From NCBI GenBank assembly GCA_030694905.1, contig JAUYTY010000030.1:1-39616 (forward strand): a DNA stretch of 39,616 nt. Reading direction: 5' to 3'. Numbering within the stretch: the first letter of the stretch is position 1; each line of letters begins with the position of its first letter. The notes beneath the pieces were generated by a model. It saw nothing but the letters and a program-made list of their open reading frames with translations, was not told the DNA's origin and did no database searches. This document shows, in pieces, positions 7,345-16,513 of this stretch. This DNA comes from Eubacteriales bacterium (GTDB lineage Bacteria > Bacillota > Clostridia > Tissierellales > Dethiosulfatibacteraceae). The translations under genes and the position numbers were made by a program.

Positions 7345-8397
7345 ATGAGCAATTTCAAATTCAGCTTTTTATACGATTACAGCGAGGGTGCACATGATAA
7401 AATTCTGGAGGCGTTGTCAACAACAAACCTAGTTCAGCAAAATGGATATGGTGAAGACCATTATTGCGATGAAGCCAGATTATTGATCAAGAAAGCCATA
7501 AACAATGATCAAGTGGATGTTCATTTTGTCTCTGGGGGAACCCAGGCCAATTACATCGTGATTTCGTCCGCATTGAAGCCATATGAATCAGTGATCTCAG
7601 CCTCGACAGGCCATATACATGTTCATGAGACTGGTGCTGTGGAAGCCAAAGGGCATAAAATCAACGCTATTGATTCAATTGATGGTAAAATAATGCCAGA
7701 ACAGATAGAAAAGGTTCTCGTTTTCCATACCGATGAGCACATGGTTAGACCCAAAATGGTCTATATTTCAAATTCAACCGAAATCGGGACGGTTTACACA
7801 AAGGCTGAGTTGAAGAAACTGCATCTTTTCTGTAGGGAAAATGGATTGTATCTATTCATGGACGGCGCTCGCCTGGGATCTGCTTTGATGTCCCCTGAAA
7901 GCGATTTGAAAATTACAGATCTGCCGGAACTGACAGACGCTTTTTATATTGGTGGGACCAAGAATGGCGCTTTGATAGGTGAGGCCATAGTATTGTGCAA
8001 CGATGATCTTAAGGACAGGTTCAGGTATTACATCAAGCAAAACGGTGCACTGCTTGCAAAAGGAAGATTGTTGGGACTCCAGTTCAAAACGCTTTTCAGC
8101 GACAATCTGTTCTTTGACAATGCAAAGCATGCCAATGACATGGCATTTAAGATAGCGGAAGCGGTTAAGAGCCTTGGATATGATTTTTTGGGGAAACCAT
8201 CATCCAACCAGATTTTCCCCATACTGCCAAATTCTGTTATTGATGAGCTCAACAAGCTCTATCAGTTCTACACATGGAGCAGGGTTGACGATGCCAGATC
8301 ATCGGTCAGGATAGTCACATCATGGGCTACTCCCGAGTCTGCTGTCGACTGTTTTATAGCTGATTTAACCAGAATTAGAGAGCAGGAGGGAGCCTAA
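7345..8397 (+). CDS. Low-specificity threonine aldolase / beta-eliminating lyase
   Basis: A 350-aa PLP-dependent fold-type I enzyme of the threonine aldolase family, cleaving beta-hydroxy amino acids such as threonine or allo-threonine to glycine and an aldehyde. The likely PLP lysine is Lys206 in YIGGTKNGALIGEA, with Asp173 in FMDGARLGSAL pairing with the pyridine nitrogen. The N-terminal NQ/YGED region (NGYGEDHYCDEA) is typical. The frame extends upstream to a GTG at 7282, but that extension contains a TATAAT and lacks homologous sequence. Its stop is directly followed by the ATG of the flavodoxin-like gene. Confidence 0.88.
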   Translation: MSNFKFSFLYDYSEGAHDKILEALSTTNLVQQNGYGEDHYCDEARLLIKKAINNDQVDVHFVSGGTQANYIVISSALKPYESVISASTGHIHVHETGAVEAKGHKINAIDSIDGKIMPEQIEKVLVFHTDEHMVRPKMVYISNSTEIGTVYTKAELKKLHLFCRENGLYLFMDGARLGSALMSPESDLKITDLPELTDAFYIGGTKNGALIGEAIVLCNDDLKDRFRYYIKQNGALLAKGRLLGLQFKTLFSDNLFFDNAKHANDMAFKIAEAVKSLGYDFLGKPSSNQIFPILPNSVIDELNKLYQFYTWSRVDDARSSVRIVTSWATPESAVDCFIADLTRIREQEGA

Positions 8398-8922
8398 ATG
8401 AAAGCCGCGGTTATTTATAAATCCAAATCGGGATACACTAAAAATTATGCCCAATGGATATCTGAGACCCTGGGAGCGGAGTTATTACAAGGAACAGAAG
8501 TGAAGATTGAAAACCTAAATGAATACAACACGCTGATTTTTGGAGGAGGGCTTTACGCATCCGGCATCAATGGCATAAAAGCAATAAAGAAATCCATCAA
8601 TCGTTATCCAACAAAAAATATAATTGTGTTTGTGACTGGGGCCTCACCGGGAAGGGAAGAAGAGATTGATTCGGTGTTCAAGCGTAATTTCACAGAACAA
8701 GAGCAAGGAGCAATCAAATTTTTCTATTATAGGGGCGGGTTTGACTATAGCAAGTGTTCAGCAATAGATAAGGTACTGATGAAAATGTTGGAAGTTATAT
8801 TGAAAAACAAGAAAGAGCTTTCACCCGACGAGAGAGGAATGCTTAATGCATACAAGACGCCTATGGATTTTACGAAAAAGGAAAATACCAACGAACTGAT
8901 TGACTATGTTATGAGCCTTTAA
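8398..8922 (+). CDS. Flavodoxin-domain protein
   Basis: A 174-aa flavodoxin-like protein. The N-terminal FMN phosphate loop is visible as YKSKSGYTKNYAQWI, and the second conserved stretch as TLIFGGGLYASGINGIK. It resembles the flavodoxin/menaquinone-dependent protoporphyrinogen oxidase (HemG-like) superfamily, but no haem genes are nearby, so a general FMN electron carrier or quinone reductase is as likely. It begins on the base after the threonine aldolase TAA, with an SD (GGAGGGAG) inside that gene, so it is coupled to it. Confidence 0.8.
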   Translation: MKAAVIYKSKSGYTKNYAQWISETLGAELLQGTEVKIENLNEYNTLIFGGGLYASGINGIKAIKKSINRYPTKNIIVFVTGASPGREEEIDSVFKRNFTEQEQGAIKFFYYRGGFDYSKCSAIDKVLMKMLEVILKNKKELSPDERGMLNAYKTPMDFTKKENTNELIDYVMSL

Positions 8923-8947
8923 AAATCAATAACCAAAGAGGTATGCT

Positions 8948-9880
8948 ATGAAATATTGTATCGGTGTAGATGGCGGAGGAACCAAAACCTTGACCTACCT
9001 AGGAGATATGGCCGGGAATATTTTGGATAACCATGTGTTCGGACCGTCAAATTATTACTCTTCAGGCTTGGAAAATACCAAGGATGTTTTTGGTCGTATT
9101 GTCAATTATTACTGCCGGAAGCACCAATTTGACTACAATGATTTGGTTTTCATCTCCTTGGGATTGGCAGGTGTGGACAGGGAAATGGATAAGCAAGTCA
9201 TCCGGAATATTTTTTTGGAATTGAATATAGCCTGTGACATTATGGTCTATAATGATGCCAGAACCGCTTTGGTCGGCGCACTTGGAAAAGACGAGGGCAT
9301 TATCGTTGTTTCTGGAACTGGATCCATAGCAACAGGCATACGCGACAACCAGCTTGTTAGGGCTGGCGGTTGGGGACATATTCTGGCAGATGAAGGTAGT
9401 GGCTATGACATAGGCATGAAGACACTTATAACAATTATGAAATCCTATGATGGTAGACTTTCATCCACGCTTATGACCGAGAAAGCTATTGAGTTTTTGG
9501 AGCTTGAAGGCGTTGAGGACATTATTGGATTTATTCATGATCCAAATACAGACAAGAAAAGGATTGCGGAGGTGTCAATTGTGGCTGTGCAGGCGGCCAA
9601 GGAGAACGACGCACTGGCATTGGCCATACTGGATCAATCTGTTGAGGCCTTGTTGCAATTGGCAAATGCTGTAATACGAAAGCTGTATTCAGCGGATGAG
9701 TCTGCCGAATTGACCTATATTGGGGGAATCATAACCAATGTAGACTATATAAGAGACAGTTTCATATCAGAAATCGAAAAAAAACATCCAAATCTCACAA
9801 TAAAAAAACCAGCTCAAGACGGAGCGGTTGGAGCTCTTTATCTTGGCTGGAACAAGTATGGTGTTTTATATCAACTTTAA
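8948..9880 (+). CDS. BadF/BadG/BcrA/BcrD ATPase family protein, N-acetylglucosamine-kinase-like
   Basis: A 310-aa ASKHA-fold sugar kinase-like ATPase. The phosphate-1 motif is VDGGGTKTLTYL at the N-terminus, the phosphate-2/adenosine region is VVSGTGSIATG, and AGGWGHILADEGSGYDIG matches the N-acetylglucosamine kinase branch. It probably phosphorylates an amino sugar in cytoplasmic salvage, although no transporter or amino-sugar gene is adjacent, so the substrate is inferred. It is third in the plus-strand operon starting at 7345. Its last codons and TAA (9878-9880) lie inside the left part of repeat copy A. Confidence 0.85.
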   Translation: MKYCIGVDGGGTKTLTYLGDMAGNILDNHVFGPSNYYSSGLENTKDVFGRIVNYYCRKHQFDYNDLVFISLGLAGVDREMDKQVIRNIFLELNIACDIMVYNDARTALVGALGKDEGIIVVSGTGSIATGIRDNQLVRAGGWGHILADEGSGYDIGMKTLITIMKSYDGRLSSTLMTEKAIEFLELEGVEDIIGFIHDPNTDKKRIAEVSIVAVQAAKENDALALAILDQSVEALLQLANAVIRKLYSADESAELTYIGGIITNVDYIRDSFISEIEKKHPNLTIKKPAQDGAVGALYLGWNKYGVLYQL

Positions 9881-9958
9881 AAACCGTTATCCAGGGACTT
9901 CACAGTGCTTATCTCGCACTGATAGAAGTGGGAGTATTAGCACTGTTAGTCATCAGAT
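9873..9958 (+). repeat. Structured repeat copy A (right part, 86 bp)
   Basis: This matches the family consensus from AACCTTAGAAACCG to CATCGGAT with small changes, and keeps the large right-end hairpin (arms CAGTGCT and AGCACTG enclosing CTCGCAC/GTGGGAG). The left-end hairpin is missing because nagK-like coding sequence occupies that side. The stop codons of both convergent flanking genes (9878-9880 and 9953-9955) fall within it. There is no T-run, so it is not a standard intrinsic terminator. Confidence 0.85.
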
Positions 9959-11812
9959 CAACAGTCTTGATAAGACTAGCATGATCATTATGACAGTCAG
10001 CAGTATGGAATAGATCATCACGTCACCAAGTACCATGTTGTTCTCAAATCTCTGAACACAGTAATTGGGGAATTTCTCACAGAAGTCTTCTACAGGTTTG
10101 TAGAAGATTTTTTCTGCATTTAACCAGTTAGGAAGATGCATCTGAAATAGATGATACTTTTGTCCAAGGAGAAAAATGACGGCACCCAGACCATATACAA
10201 CCACCGCATTGATCAGATCACCTGAGTTCCAGAAATTCATATTGACGATGTATTGATTGATAAAGCTTGGGTCATAGGTGAATGTTGCCAGTCCGGGTAT
10301 GATGAAGGTATCCAGGAAGGCAGAAGGTCTCAATCCGATAAATACAATCAGGACTGCCAGGATGCCCATAGCGATAGACATTTTTGGAAGATCTCCGTCA
10401 ACTGATTCAAACCGCTTTGGACATTTACCCATGAAGATAAATTTATAGAACTTGATGAAAGAACATACCGTTCCGGCACTCACAAGCGTAAAAAGCATCT
10501 CCGCATATCTGAATGATGGATGTCCATATTCATAGGCCTCGACAATAGCATGATGGAGGATTGACTTGCTTGCAAATCCATTGAATCCCGGCATCCCGGT
10601 GATTCCAAAAACCGCTATCAGTGCCAGGAGCGCAGTTACTGGCATTTTTCGCCACAAACCTCCCAACTGATACATATCAAGCTCTTTGGTTCTCACATAG
10701 ACAGCCCCGGCGACCATAAATAGCAGCGCTTTGAAAAGACCATGATTGACCATGTGATAAATGCTGCCAGAAAATCCCATAGCGCCTTTGAAGCCGAGAT
10801 AGGCGGCAACGCCTATTCCCATGATGATATAGCCCATCTGGCTGACACTGTGGTAAGCCAGCATCAGTTTCATATTGCCTTGCAGCAACGCCATAAAAAC
10901 ACCGACGGCCATGGTCAGTATTCCAAGCCAGATGACTACAACGCCAATATTTTTTGAAGTCAGCCATATGACACTGTCAGCGGTGACTGTGGATGAACTT
11001 GTTGAAAGAACAGTTGCAACTACCCTCAATATACCGTAAGCCCCTACCTTCATCAAAATACCTGATGACAATGCATTGACAGAAAATGGCGCACCTAAAT
11101 AGGATTTTGGAACCCAGAAATGGAAAGGCACCATACCTGCTTTGACGCCAAAACCGAAAATAAAGAAACCAACTATGATATACTTGACATTGTTCAATAG
11201 GCTCAGCTTATCAGCCAGATTGATCCATAGATAGCTTTGTGTGTAGGCAGAGAGCATCAAAATACCACTGAGGATGCTCAATCCTCCTATGATGCCCATG
11301 TAGATGTAGGTATTACCTGCCGCCATCACCTCAGGCGATCTCTCGTGAATCATCAACGCGTAGGTGGTGAAGGTCATAATCTCAAAGAACAGGAAAAAAC
11401 TCAGGAGATCACCTGCCATGAGGGTCCCTAAAGTTGAGACATATGAGATGACAAAGAAAAAGAAAAAGCTCCTTTCACGTCCGATATTTTTAACATCCAC
11501 CGAGCTGTATATGCTGACAATCAGATAGATGATTCCTGCGAAAATCATTAAAATGTAATTCAGATAATCGATCTTAAATATGATTCCGTTGCCGAAAACG
11601 CTGGGTATTTCGTACAGGATAGTTCCCTTTTGAACTTCTTCATAAGCCAGAAGCATAAAAACAGTGGTCACAATGAGCATGACCTTGACGGAAACTCTTC
11701 TGATGAGCCGCCTGTTGCCTTTTAAAAGGGGGATTAGGATTGCTTCAATTAAACCAAAAATGATGATGATAGCGGGAAGCCAAAGCTGCACAATGATTCT
11801 CGTTAAACCCAT
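9953..11812 (-). CDS. NuoL/MrpD-type proton-conducting antiporter subunit (third copy)
   Basis: A 619-aa polytopic membrane protein of the proton_antipo_M (NuoL/M/N, MrpA/D) family. The key ion-path residues are visible: Glu144 in FLFFEIMTFTTY and Lys224 in FGFGVKAGMVPFHFWVP. The long stretch GITGMPGFNGFASKS is nearly identical to that of the 675-aa neighbour, so the two arose by tandem duplication. It differs at VPKSYLGAPFSVNA, where the other two pumps have a His-containing LP(D/K)AH segment. The C-terminal tail ends in a further membrane helix. It is last in the antiporter operon, and its TGA lies in repeat copy A. SD AAGGAG. Confidence 0.9.
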   Translation of the reverse strand: MGLTRIIVQLWLPAIIIIFGLIEAILIPLLKGNRRLIRRVSVKVMLIVTTVFMLLAYEEVQKGTILYEIPSVFGNGIIFKIDYLNYILMIFAGIIYLIVSIYSSVDVKNIGRERSFFFFFVISYVSTLGTLMAGDLLSFFLFFEIMTFTTYALMIHERSPEVMAAGNTYIYMGIIGGLSILSGILMLSAYTQSYLWINLADKLSLLNNVKYIIVGFFIFGFGVKAGMVPFHFWVPKSYLGAPFSVNALSSGILMKVGAYGILRVVATVLSTSSSTVTADSVIWLTSKNIGVVVIWLGILTMAVGVFMALLQGNMKLMLAYHSVSQMGYIIMGIGVAAYLGFKGAMGFSGSIYHMVNHGLFKALLFMVAGAVYVRTKELDMYQLGGLWRKMPVTALLALIAVFGITGMPGFNGFASKSILHHAIVEAYEYGHPSFRYAEMLFTLVSAGTVCSFIKFYKFIFMGKCPKRFESVDGDLPKMSIAMGILAVLIVFIGLRPSAFLDTFIIPGLATFTYDPSFINQYIVNMNFWNSGDLINAVVVYGLGAVIFLLGQKYHLFQMHLPNWLNAEKIFYKPVEDFCEKFPNYCVQRFENNMVLGDVMIYSILLTVIMIMLVLSRLLI

Positions 11813-11839
11813 ACATTTTCTCCTTGAATATTATTTTGA

Positions 11840-13867
11840 TTATGCGAATCTAAGCAGAACAAATAGAACACCGGTCAGTATGAATGAATAGATAACCACG
11901 TCGCTGTTGATTATGGCCACCTCATAACGATTGGTGAAACCCTTTGAAGCGGATACGACTCCTCGATACATCGGTCTATAGATGGATCTTTCGATGTCAA
12001 GCCATTCGTACATATGGATATGAAATAGATTCAACTTCATTCCGAAAGCAAATACAAGGGCTCCAAGGGCATAAACCCATACCATTCCTATCAGCTCAAG
12101 GTAGTTGAAAAAATTGATGTTGACCAGGTATTTATCGATAAAAGCCGCTTCGTAGGTAAATGTTCTGGCAGATGGTATGATGAATTTTTCCATTAGGAAG
12201 TTTGGAGCGTGGCCAATGGCAAGAATCAAAATAGCCAGGCCACCCATGGCCAGATCCATCATGCCCTTCTCACCCTCTATGTTCTTATATTTTTCCGGAC
12301 ATTTACCCAGAAAAACAAGGCCAAACAATTTGATGAACGAACAGACCGTTCCAGCGCTGACAGCCGTAAAGACAATCTCAGCATATCTGAAAGAAGGATG
12401 GCCATATTCATAAGCTTCAATTATTGCATGGTGCAAAAGGGATTTGCTGGCAAAGCCGTTAAAACCAGGCATACCCGTTATTCCAAGTGCTGCAATCAGA
12501 CACACCATAGCTGTGAATGGCAGCTTGCGCCATAATCCGCCAAGCTTATACATGTCAAGCTCATGGGTTCTAAGATAAACAAGACCGACAACCATAAACA
12601 AAAGAGATTTGAATAAAGCGTGATTAACAATATGATAGACGCTACCGGCAAATCCCATGCCACCCTTGTAGCCGAGATAGGATGCCACACCGACACCCAT
12701 GATGATATAGCCCATCTGACTGATGCTGTGATAGGCCAGCATTTTTTTCATATTGCTTTGCTGCAAGGCTAAAAAGACCCCGACAGCCATCGTCGCCAGT
12801 CCCATCCAGATAATCATAAACCCAAGATTTTTGGATACAATCCACAACGGATCAGTGAATCCGGTGATTTCAGACAGATTGGGCATAAAGATAGAAAGAG
12901 ACAATCTCAGAATCCCATAAGCGCCGACTTTAATCAGGATACCTGACAACAACGCGCTGGCAGGTGTAGGCGCAACAGGATGGGCTTTTGGCAACCAGAT
13001 ATGAAGGGGCAACATGCCAGCCTTAATGCCAAACCCAACGACAAACAGAGCTGTCATGACATATTTTATCCATCCAAGGCTTTGCAATTCAGCTGCAAGG
13101 GGAACAAAATCCAACGTGCCCGTATAGGCATAAAGAAGGATCATAGCCAAAAGAATGCACAATCCACCAGCCACACCCATAAAGATATAGCTGTTGCCGG
13201 CCAGCATGGACTCCCTTGATTGGTTGTGGGCTACAAGCATATAAGAGCTGAACGTCATGATCTCAAAAAACAAAAACATGGTGAACAGATCACCAGCCAT
13301 CACAGTACCCAAAATGCCCCCAAATGTGATGGACATCCACAGATAAAAACGGTTTCGGTGATGCTCTATTCCCATATAGTCATGGGCATATATTGTGACA
13401 AAGAACCATAGGACTCCTGAAGTGACAGACATTATGTAGCTGAGCATGTCAACCTTGAAACTCAGTCCATAACCCATGACACCGGGAATTGTATAAGCCA
13501 GGTCTCCCTGGACGACATGAGGATACATCAGCAAAATAAGAAGAAAAGTCACAAAGGTAGAATTGACAACCATTGTATCTCTAAGGTTTTCAGACCGTTT
13601 CCCCATAAATGCCTCAATGGGACCGCCAAGCAATGGCAAGAATACAACCAATAGCGGCAGTGGTTTGAAATCAGCCAGAAGAGTTATAAATTTCCCGATA
13701 ATACTCCTCGGGCCATCAAACACTTCGGGAAGAAATCCAAAACCGATAGACGATGCTAGAATCAGCACCGCCAGCATTACAATATAAATGACAAAGACAA
13801 TGACACAATTTACACAGAAGAAATCCGGGAAAAGCTTTTTCGGGGCTAAAATATTTTTGGTTTTCAT
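11840..13867 (-). CDS. NuoL/MrpD-type proton-conducting antiporter subunit (second copy)
   Basis: A 675-aa homologue of the gene downstream, with an N-terminal extension of about 65 residues containing an additional membrane helix. Glu202 (FLFFEIMTFSSY) and Lys282 (VGFGIKAGMLPLHIWLPKAH) are the expected pump residues. It presumably contributes another proton channel to the Mrp complex or replaces the NuoL-like N-terminal part of MrpA, which is otherwise missing from this operon. SD TAGGAG. It starts 59 bases after the mrpD stop, and that gap holds the miniature repeat copy F. Assignment to MrpA rather than MrpD type needs a tree. Confidence 0.9.
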   Translation of the reverse strand: MKTKNILAPKKLFPDFFCVNCVIVFVIYIVMLAVLILASSIGFGFLPEVFDGPRSIIGKFITLLADFKPLPLLVVFLPLLGGPIEAFMGKRSENLRDTMVVNSTFVTFLLILLMYPHVVQGDLAYTIPGVMGYGLSFKVDMLSYIMSVTSGVLWFFVTIYAHDYMGIEHHRNRFYLWMSITFGGILGTVMAGDLFTMFLFFEIMTFSSYMLVAHNQSRESMLAGNSYIFMGVAGGLCILLAMILLYAYTGTLDFVPLAAELQSLGWIKYVMTALFVVGFGIKAGMLPLHIWLPKAHPVAPTPASALLSGILIKVGAYGILRLSLSIFMPNLSEITGFTDPLWIVSKNLGFMIIWMGLATMAVGVFLALQQSNMKKMLAYHSISQMGYIIMGVGVASYLGYKGGMGFAGSVYHIVNHALFKSLLFMVVGLVYLRTHELDMYKLGGLWRKLPFTAMVCLIAALGITGMPGFNGFASKSLLHHAIIEAYEYGHPSFRYAEIVFTAVSAGTVCSFIKLFGLVFLGKCPEKYKNIEGEKGMMDLAMGGLAILILAIGHAPNFLMEKFIIPSARTFTYEAAFIDKYLVNINFFNYLELIGMVWVYALGALVFAFGMKLNLFHIHMYEWLDIERSIYRPMYRGVVSASKGFTNRYEVAIINSDVVIYSFILTGVLFVLLRFA

Positions 13868-13901
13868 TAAAAACTCCTAGAACAATATGTTTACTGTTGT
13901 A

Positions 13902-13935
13902 ATCAAAAGGGTTCTTGCACTGTTAGTCATAGGAT
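13902..13935 (+). repeat. Structured repeat copy F, 34-bp fused ends
   Basis: ATCAAAAGGGTTCTTG matches the left end of the family at 15 of 17 positions (counting the next base), and is joined directly to CACTGTTAGTCATAGGAT, which matches the right end at all but one position. Everything between, including both hairpins, is absent. Short homology around TCTT/TCTTA near the joint suggests a deletion. The mrpD stop codon (13927-13929) lies within its right end. Confidence 0.8.
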
Positions 13936-15414
13936 GAATGTTGGAACTGCTTTCTCTATTATATTCATGATAATATTGGGGAACAGGCCGGTCAAAAGAC
14001 AGGCTATGGACAGTATAACCATTGGAATCATCATGGATTTAGGTAAATTATCGATTACCATGACATTCTCTCTTTCCTTGCTGTCCCTGAGAAAAGCCGA
14101 TATGATGATCGGCAGATAATAAATCGAATTCAGAAAACTGCTGATCAATATGACCAATAGAAACACAGGCTTACCCGCATCCAGGACAGCGAGGCTCAGA
14201 TACCACTTGCTCATGAACCCGTTTAATCCCGGAACACCAATCATGCCAAGTGCAGCCAGAGAAAAAACACCCATGGAGACAGGCATCAGGTAGCCGATTC
14301 CATCCAAGTTTCGTATATCACGTTTACCGGTCTGATAAATGACAGCACCTGCGCTCAGAAACAATGAAGATTTCATGAGGGCGTGGGAAATAACATGAAA
14401 CAGCCCTGCTGAAAATCCCAGCTCGGTAGCCAGTCCAATCCCAAGAAAAATATAACCGATTTGAGCAACACTGGAATATGCCAATAGTCTTTTAATATCC
14501 TTTTGTCCTATAGCGAAAACAGAACCCATGATCATGCTGGTTGCCGCAAAGTATGTGAGATAGTCAGGCACTAGAATGGCTTTCACAATATCCTGCCCGA
14601 TAACCCTAAATAGTATCTTGCCCATAGCAAACACATAGACCTTTACCACCAGACCGGACAAGAGAGCGCTGGATGGTGTCGGTGCGTTGGAATGAGCATC
14701 TGGAAGCCATATATGAAGTGGAAAAATAGCTGCCTTGATTCCCAGACCGGTCAATATAAAACCTAGGCTAATTAAAATATTTCTCGGGTATAGCTGCCAG
14801 ACTGATGAGATGGTTTCACGAACAGCCAGCATGTTCAGGTGGCCTGTGACCATATACAGCAAAGCGATACCCATCAATATGGACACTGAACCGATGGCAC
14901 CTAGCATCAGATACTTGAAGCTGGCCAGAAGGTTCTCCTTTTTTCTTTTGATGGATATGATACCACATGAGGTCAGTGATAATATTTCCATGAAAACATA
15001 CATATTGAACAGATCGTTGGTAAAAATCATGCCAATCATCGAGAAAAGCAACAGAAAAATCAGTGAGTAATACGAGAATAATTGTTCTTTCTGAATTTCA
15101 TGCTCGATGTCCCGCAACGAATAGATGATAATCAAGGTAGCGACAAACAATACAACCAGCGTCATCAATGCGGAAAAATCATCCACCAAGAACTGAATAC
15201 CGATTGTAGAATCCCAGCTGCCAAAGGTATAGTAGAATGCCTGAGTCCTATAAACATCCATGAATAGAATGAAGGACAATAACAATGCCAGTCCTAAGGC
15301 TATAGACATCTCAATTCTGAATAGGCCGTCATACCTGCCTTTTTTGAGGGGTATGATAATGGCAGTGATCAAAAGTATCAACAAAATATAGACGGGAAAG
15401 TGTGTGCTATTCAT
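13927..15414 (-). CDS. mrpD: Na+/H+ antiporter subunit D
   Basis: A 495-aa polytopic subunit of the Mrp/Mnh cation/proton antiporter. Ion-path residues Glu143 (MYVFMEILSLTSCG) and Lys227 (TGLGIKAAIFPLHIWLPDAH) are conserved, as is the SNAPTPSSALLSGLVVKV stretch. Length matches MrpD. The frame is open from a GTG at 15423, but AAGGAAGG is properly spaced from the ATG at 15414, which overlaps the mrpC stop (ATGAATAG). It works in the cytoplasmic membrane with subunits encoded upstream. Its last codons run into the miniature repeat F. Confidence 0.94.
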   Translation of the reverse strand: MNSTHFPVYILLILLITAIIIPLKKGRYDGLFRIEMSIALGLALLLSFILFMDVYRTQAFYYTFGSWDSTIGIQFLVDDFSALMTLVVLFVATLIIIYSLRDIEHEIQKEQLFSYYSLIFLLLFSMIGMIFTNDLFNMYVFMEILSLTSCGIISIKRKKENLLASFKYLMLGAIGSVSILMGIALLYMVTGHLNMLAVRETISSVWQLYPRNILISLGFILTGLGIKAAIFPLHIWLPDAHSNAPTPSSALLSGLVVKVYVFAMGKILFRVIGQDIVKAILVPDYLTYFAATSMIMGSVFAIGQKDIKRLLAYSSVAQIGYIFLGIGLATELGFSAGLFHVISHALMKSSLFLSAGAVIYQTGKRDIRNLDGIGYLMPVSMGVFSLAALGMIGVPGLNGFMSKWYLSLAVLDAGKPVFLLVILISSFLNSIYYLPIIISAFLRDSKERENVMVIDNLPKSMMIPMVILSIACLLTGLFPNIIMNIIEKAVPTFIL

Positions 15415-15787
15415 TGCTTTCACCTTCCTTAGGTCGCAATATGTCGTTTAGGTCGATAGAACCGTATGCCTCATGAATTCTTATGATCAGGCTCAGCGCG
15501 TAAGCGGTGATACTGACAGCAACAACGATTCCTGTCAGTATCATAGCTGAAGGCAACGGATTCACATAGACAATATCGCCCAAAGCCATATCGATGATTG
15601 GCGCCTGAGCACCTTTGATATAGCCGATTGATACAAAAAAAAGGAATATAGATGTCTCCATAATGTTGACACCTATAATTCTTTTCAACAGATTCGAATG
15701 AGTTAAAACCGTATATAAACCGATGACGAAGAGAATGAACGCCCCGATGTAGTTGATATTGTCTATGAATACATCAATACCGCCCAT
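15407..15787 (-). CDS. mrpC: Na+/H+ antiporter subunit C (NuoK-like)
   Basis: A 126-aa three-helix protein of the MrpC/NuoK family. The glutamate in GVNIMETSIFLFFVSIGY corresponds to the conserved membrane Glu of NuoK, and DPLP-like motifs appear as VNPLPSAMILTGIVV. The frame opens at a TTG at 15793, but AGGAGG is seven bases before the ATG at 15787, so that start is used. It follows the mrpB stop by two bases and overlaps the mrpD start. Confidence 0.94.
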   Translation of the reverse strand: MGGIDVFIDNINYIGAFILFVIGLYTVLTHSNLLKRIIGVNIMETSIFLFFVSIGYIKGAQAPIIDMALGDIVYVNPLPSAMILTGIVVAVSITAYALSLIIRIHEAYGSIDLNDILRPKEGESNE

Positions 15788-15789
15788 AA

Positions 15790-16212
15790 TCAATCCTCCT
15801 GTATTGTGGCGTGGAACAGAGTGATCATAGTGCTGGCAACTTTAAGACCTATTCCGATAGTAGCAAGTGGAATAAGACCTGCGCTGATGATATCACCTAA
15901 TCCACCCATGTAAAAGCCAGCTGACTGATTATCTAGAAATCTGCCGCCAAATATTATACCTACCAGTCCAAGCAGGATAAACCAAAAGATACCGCCGGAT
16001 TCCACTTTTGATGTAAGGCTGTGGGGAGCGAGTTTATGCCCTTCATCCAGTCCAAATGCTAGGGTATATAGAATCAGGCTGGCGCCTATGATAGCACCGC
16101 CTGCAAAACCCCCTCCAGGGGAGATATGCCCGTGCAATATGATATAAATGCCATATAGCTGAATAAATGGCGTTACAATTTTCGTTATGTTTTTTACAAT
16201 AAGATCATCCAT
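15790..16212 (-). CDS. mrpB: Na+/H+ antiporter subunit B
   Basis: A 140-aa MnhB-domain protein with four membrane helices. The family motif HGHISPGGGFAGGAI is present near residue 30. The frame continues upstream to 16278, but the ATG at 16212 overlaps the upstream stop (ATGGATGA) and has GGAG before it, and the extra residues do not resemble MrpB. It is equivalent to MbhF in archaeal membrane-bound hydrogenases. Confidence 0.94.
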   Translation of the reverse strand: MDDLIVKNITKIVTPFIQLYGIYIILHGHISPGGGFAGGAIIGASLILYTLAFGLDEGHKLAPHSLTSKVESGGIFWFILLGLVGIIFGGRFLDNQSAGFYMGGLGDIISAGLIPLATIGIGLKVASTMITLFHATIQED

Positions 16213-16513
16213 GGTTTTCAGGCTCCTTCTGATCTTTTTTGTCGAATTTCCCGCTAAGTACAGATACCACAGCAACAATAGCGGTAAAGAGCACAGTCGT
16301 TTCGCCTAAGGTATCAAACGCCCTGTAATCGGTAATGATAGAAGCGATTATGTTTGCCGCATTTGTGTCAGGTACGGCATTCTCAATATAGTAGATTGAA
16401 ACCTCATTGTAAGAAGGGTTTTCGACACCACCCAATGAAGGCATTTCGGAAATGCTGCCCAGAAGAATTATGAGTAGGCCAGCCAATACAAATACTACGA
16501 AGGATTTTTTCAT
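16205..16513 (-). CDS. MrpA C-terminal piece, MbhE-like
   Basis: A 102-aa protein with two membrane helices (about 5-21 and 76-93). The segment DYRAFDTLGETTVLFTAIVA is the hallmark of the C-terminal end of MrpA/MrpB fusions and of MbhE. In classical Mrp operons this piece is the C-terminus of the large MrpA; here it is a free gene, as in Mbh-type clusters. It overlaps its neighbours on both sides (ATGA upstream, ATGGATGA downstream), so expression is coupled. The long periplasmic loop is rich in Asn, Ser and Glu. Confidence 0.88.
   Translation of the reverse strand: MKKSFVVFVLAGLLIILLGSISEMPSLGGVENPSYNEVSIYYIENAVPDTNAANIIASIITDYRAFDTLGETTVLFTAIVAVVSVLSGKFDKKDQKEPENHG

Noticed and set aside
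10677-12845. Several open frames antisense or out of frame to the pump genes
   Set aside because: They overlap highly conserved antiporter coding sequence, lack SDs and show no family resemblance; they are shadows.
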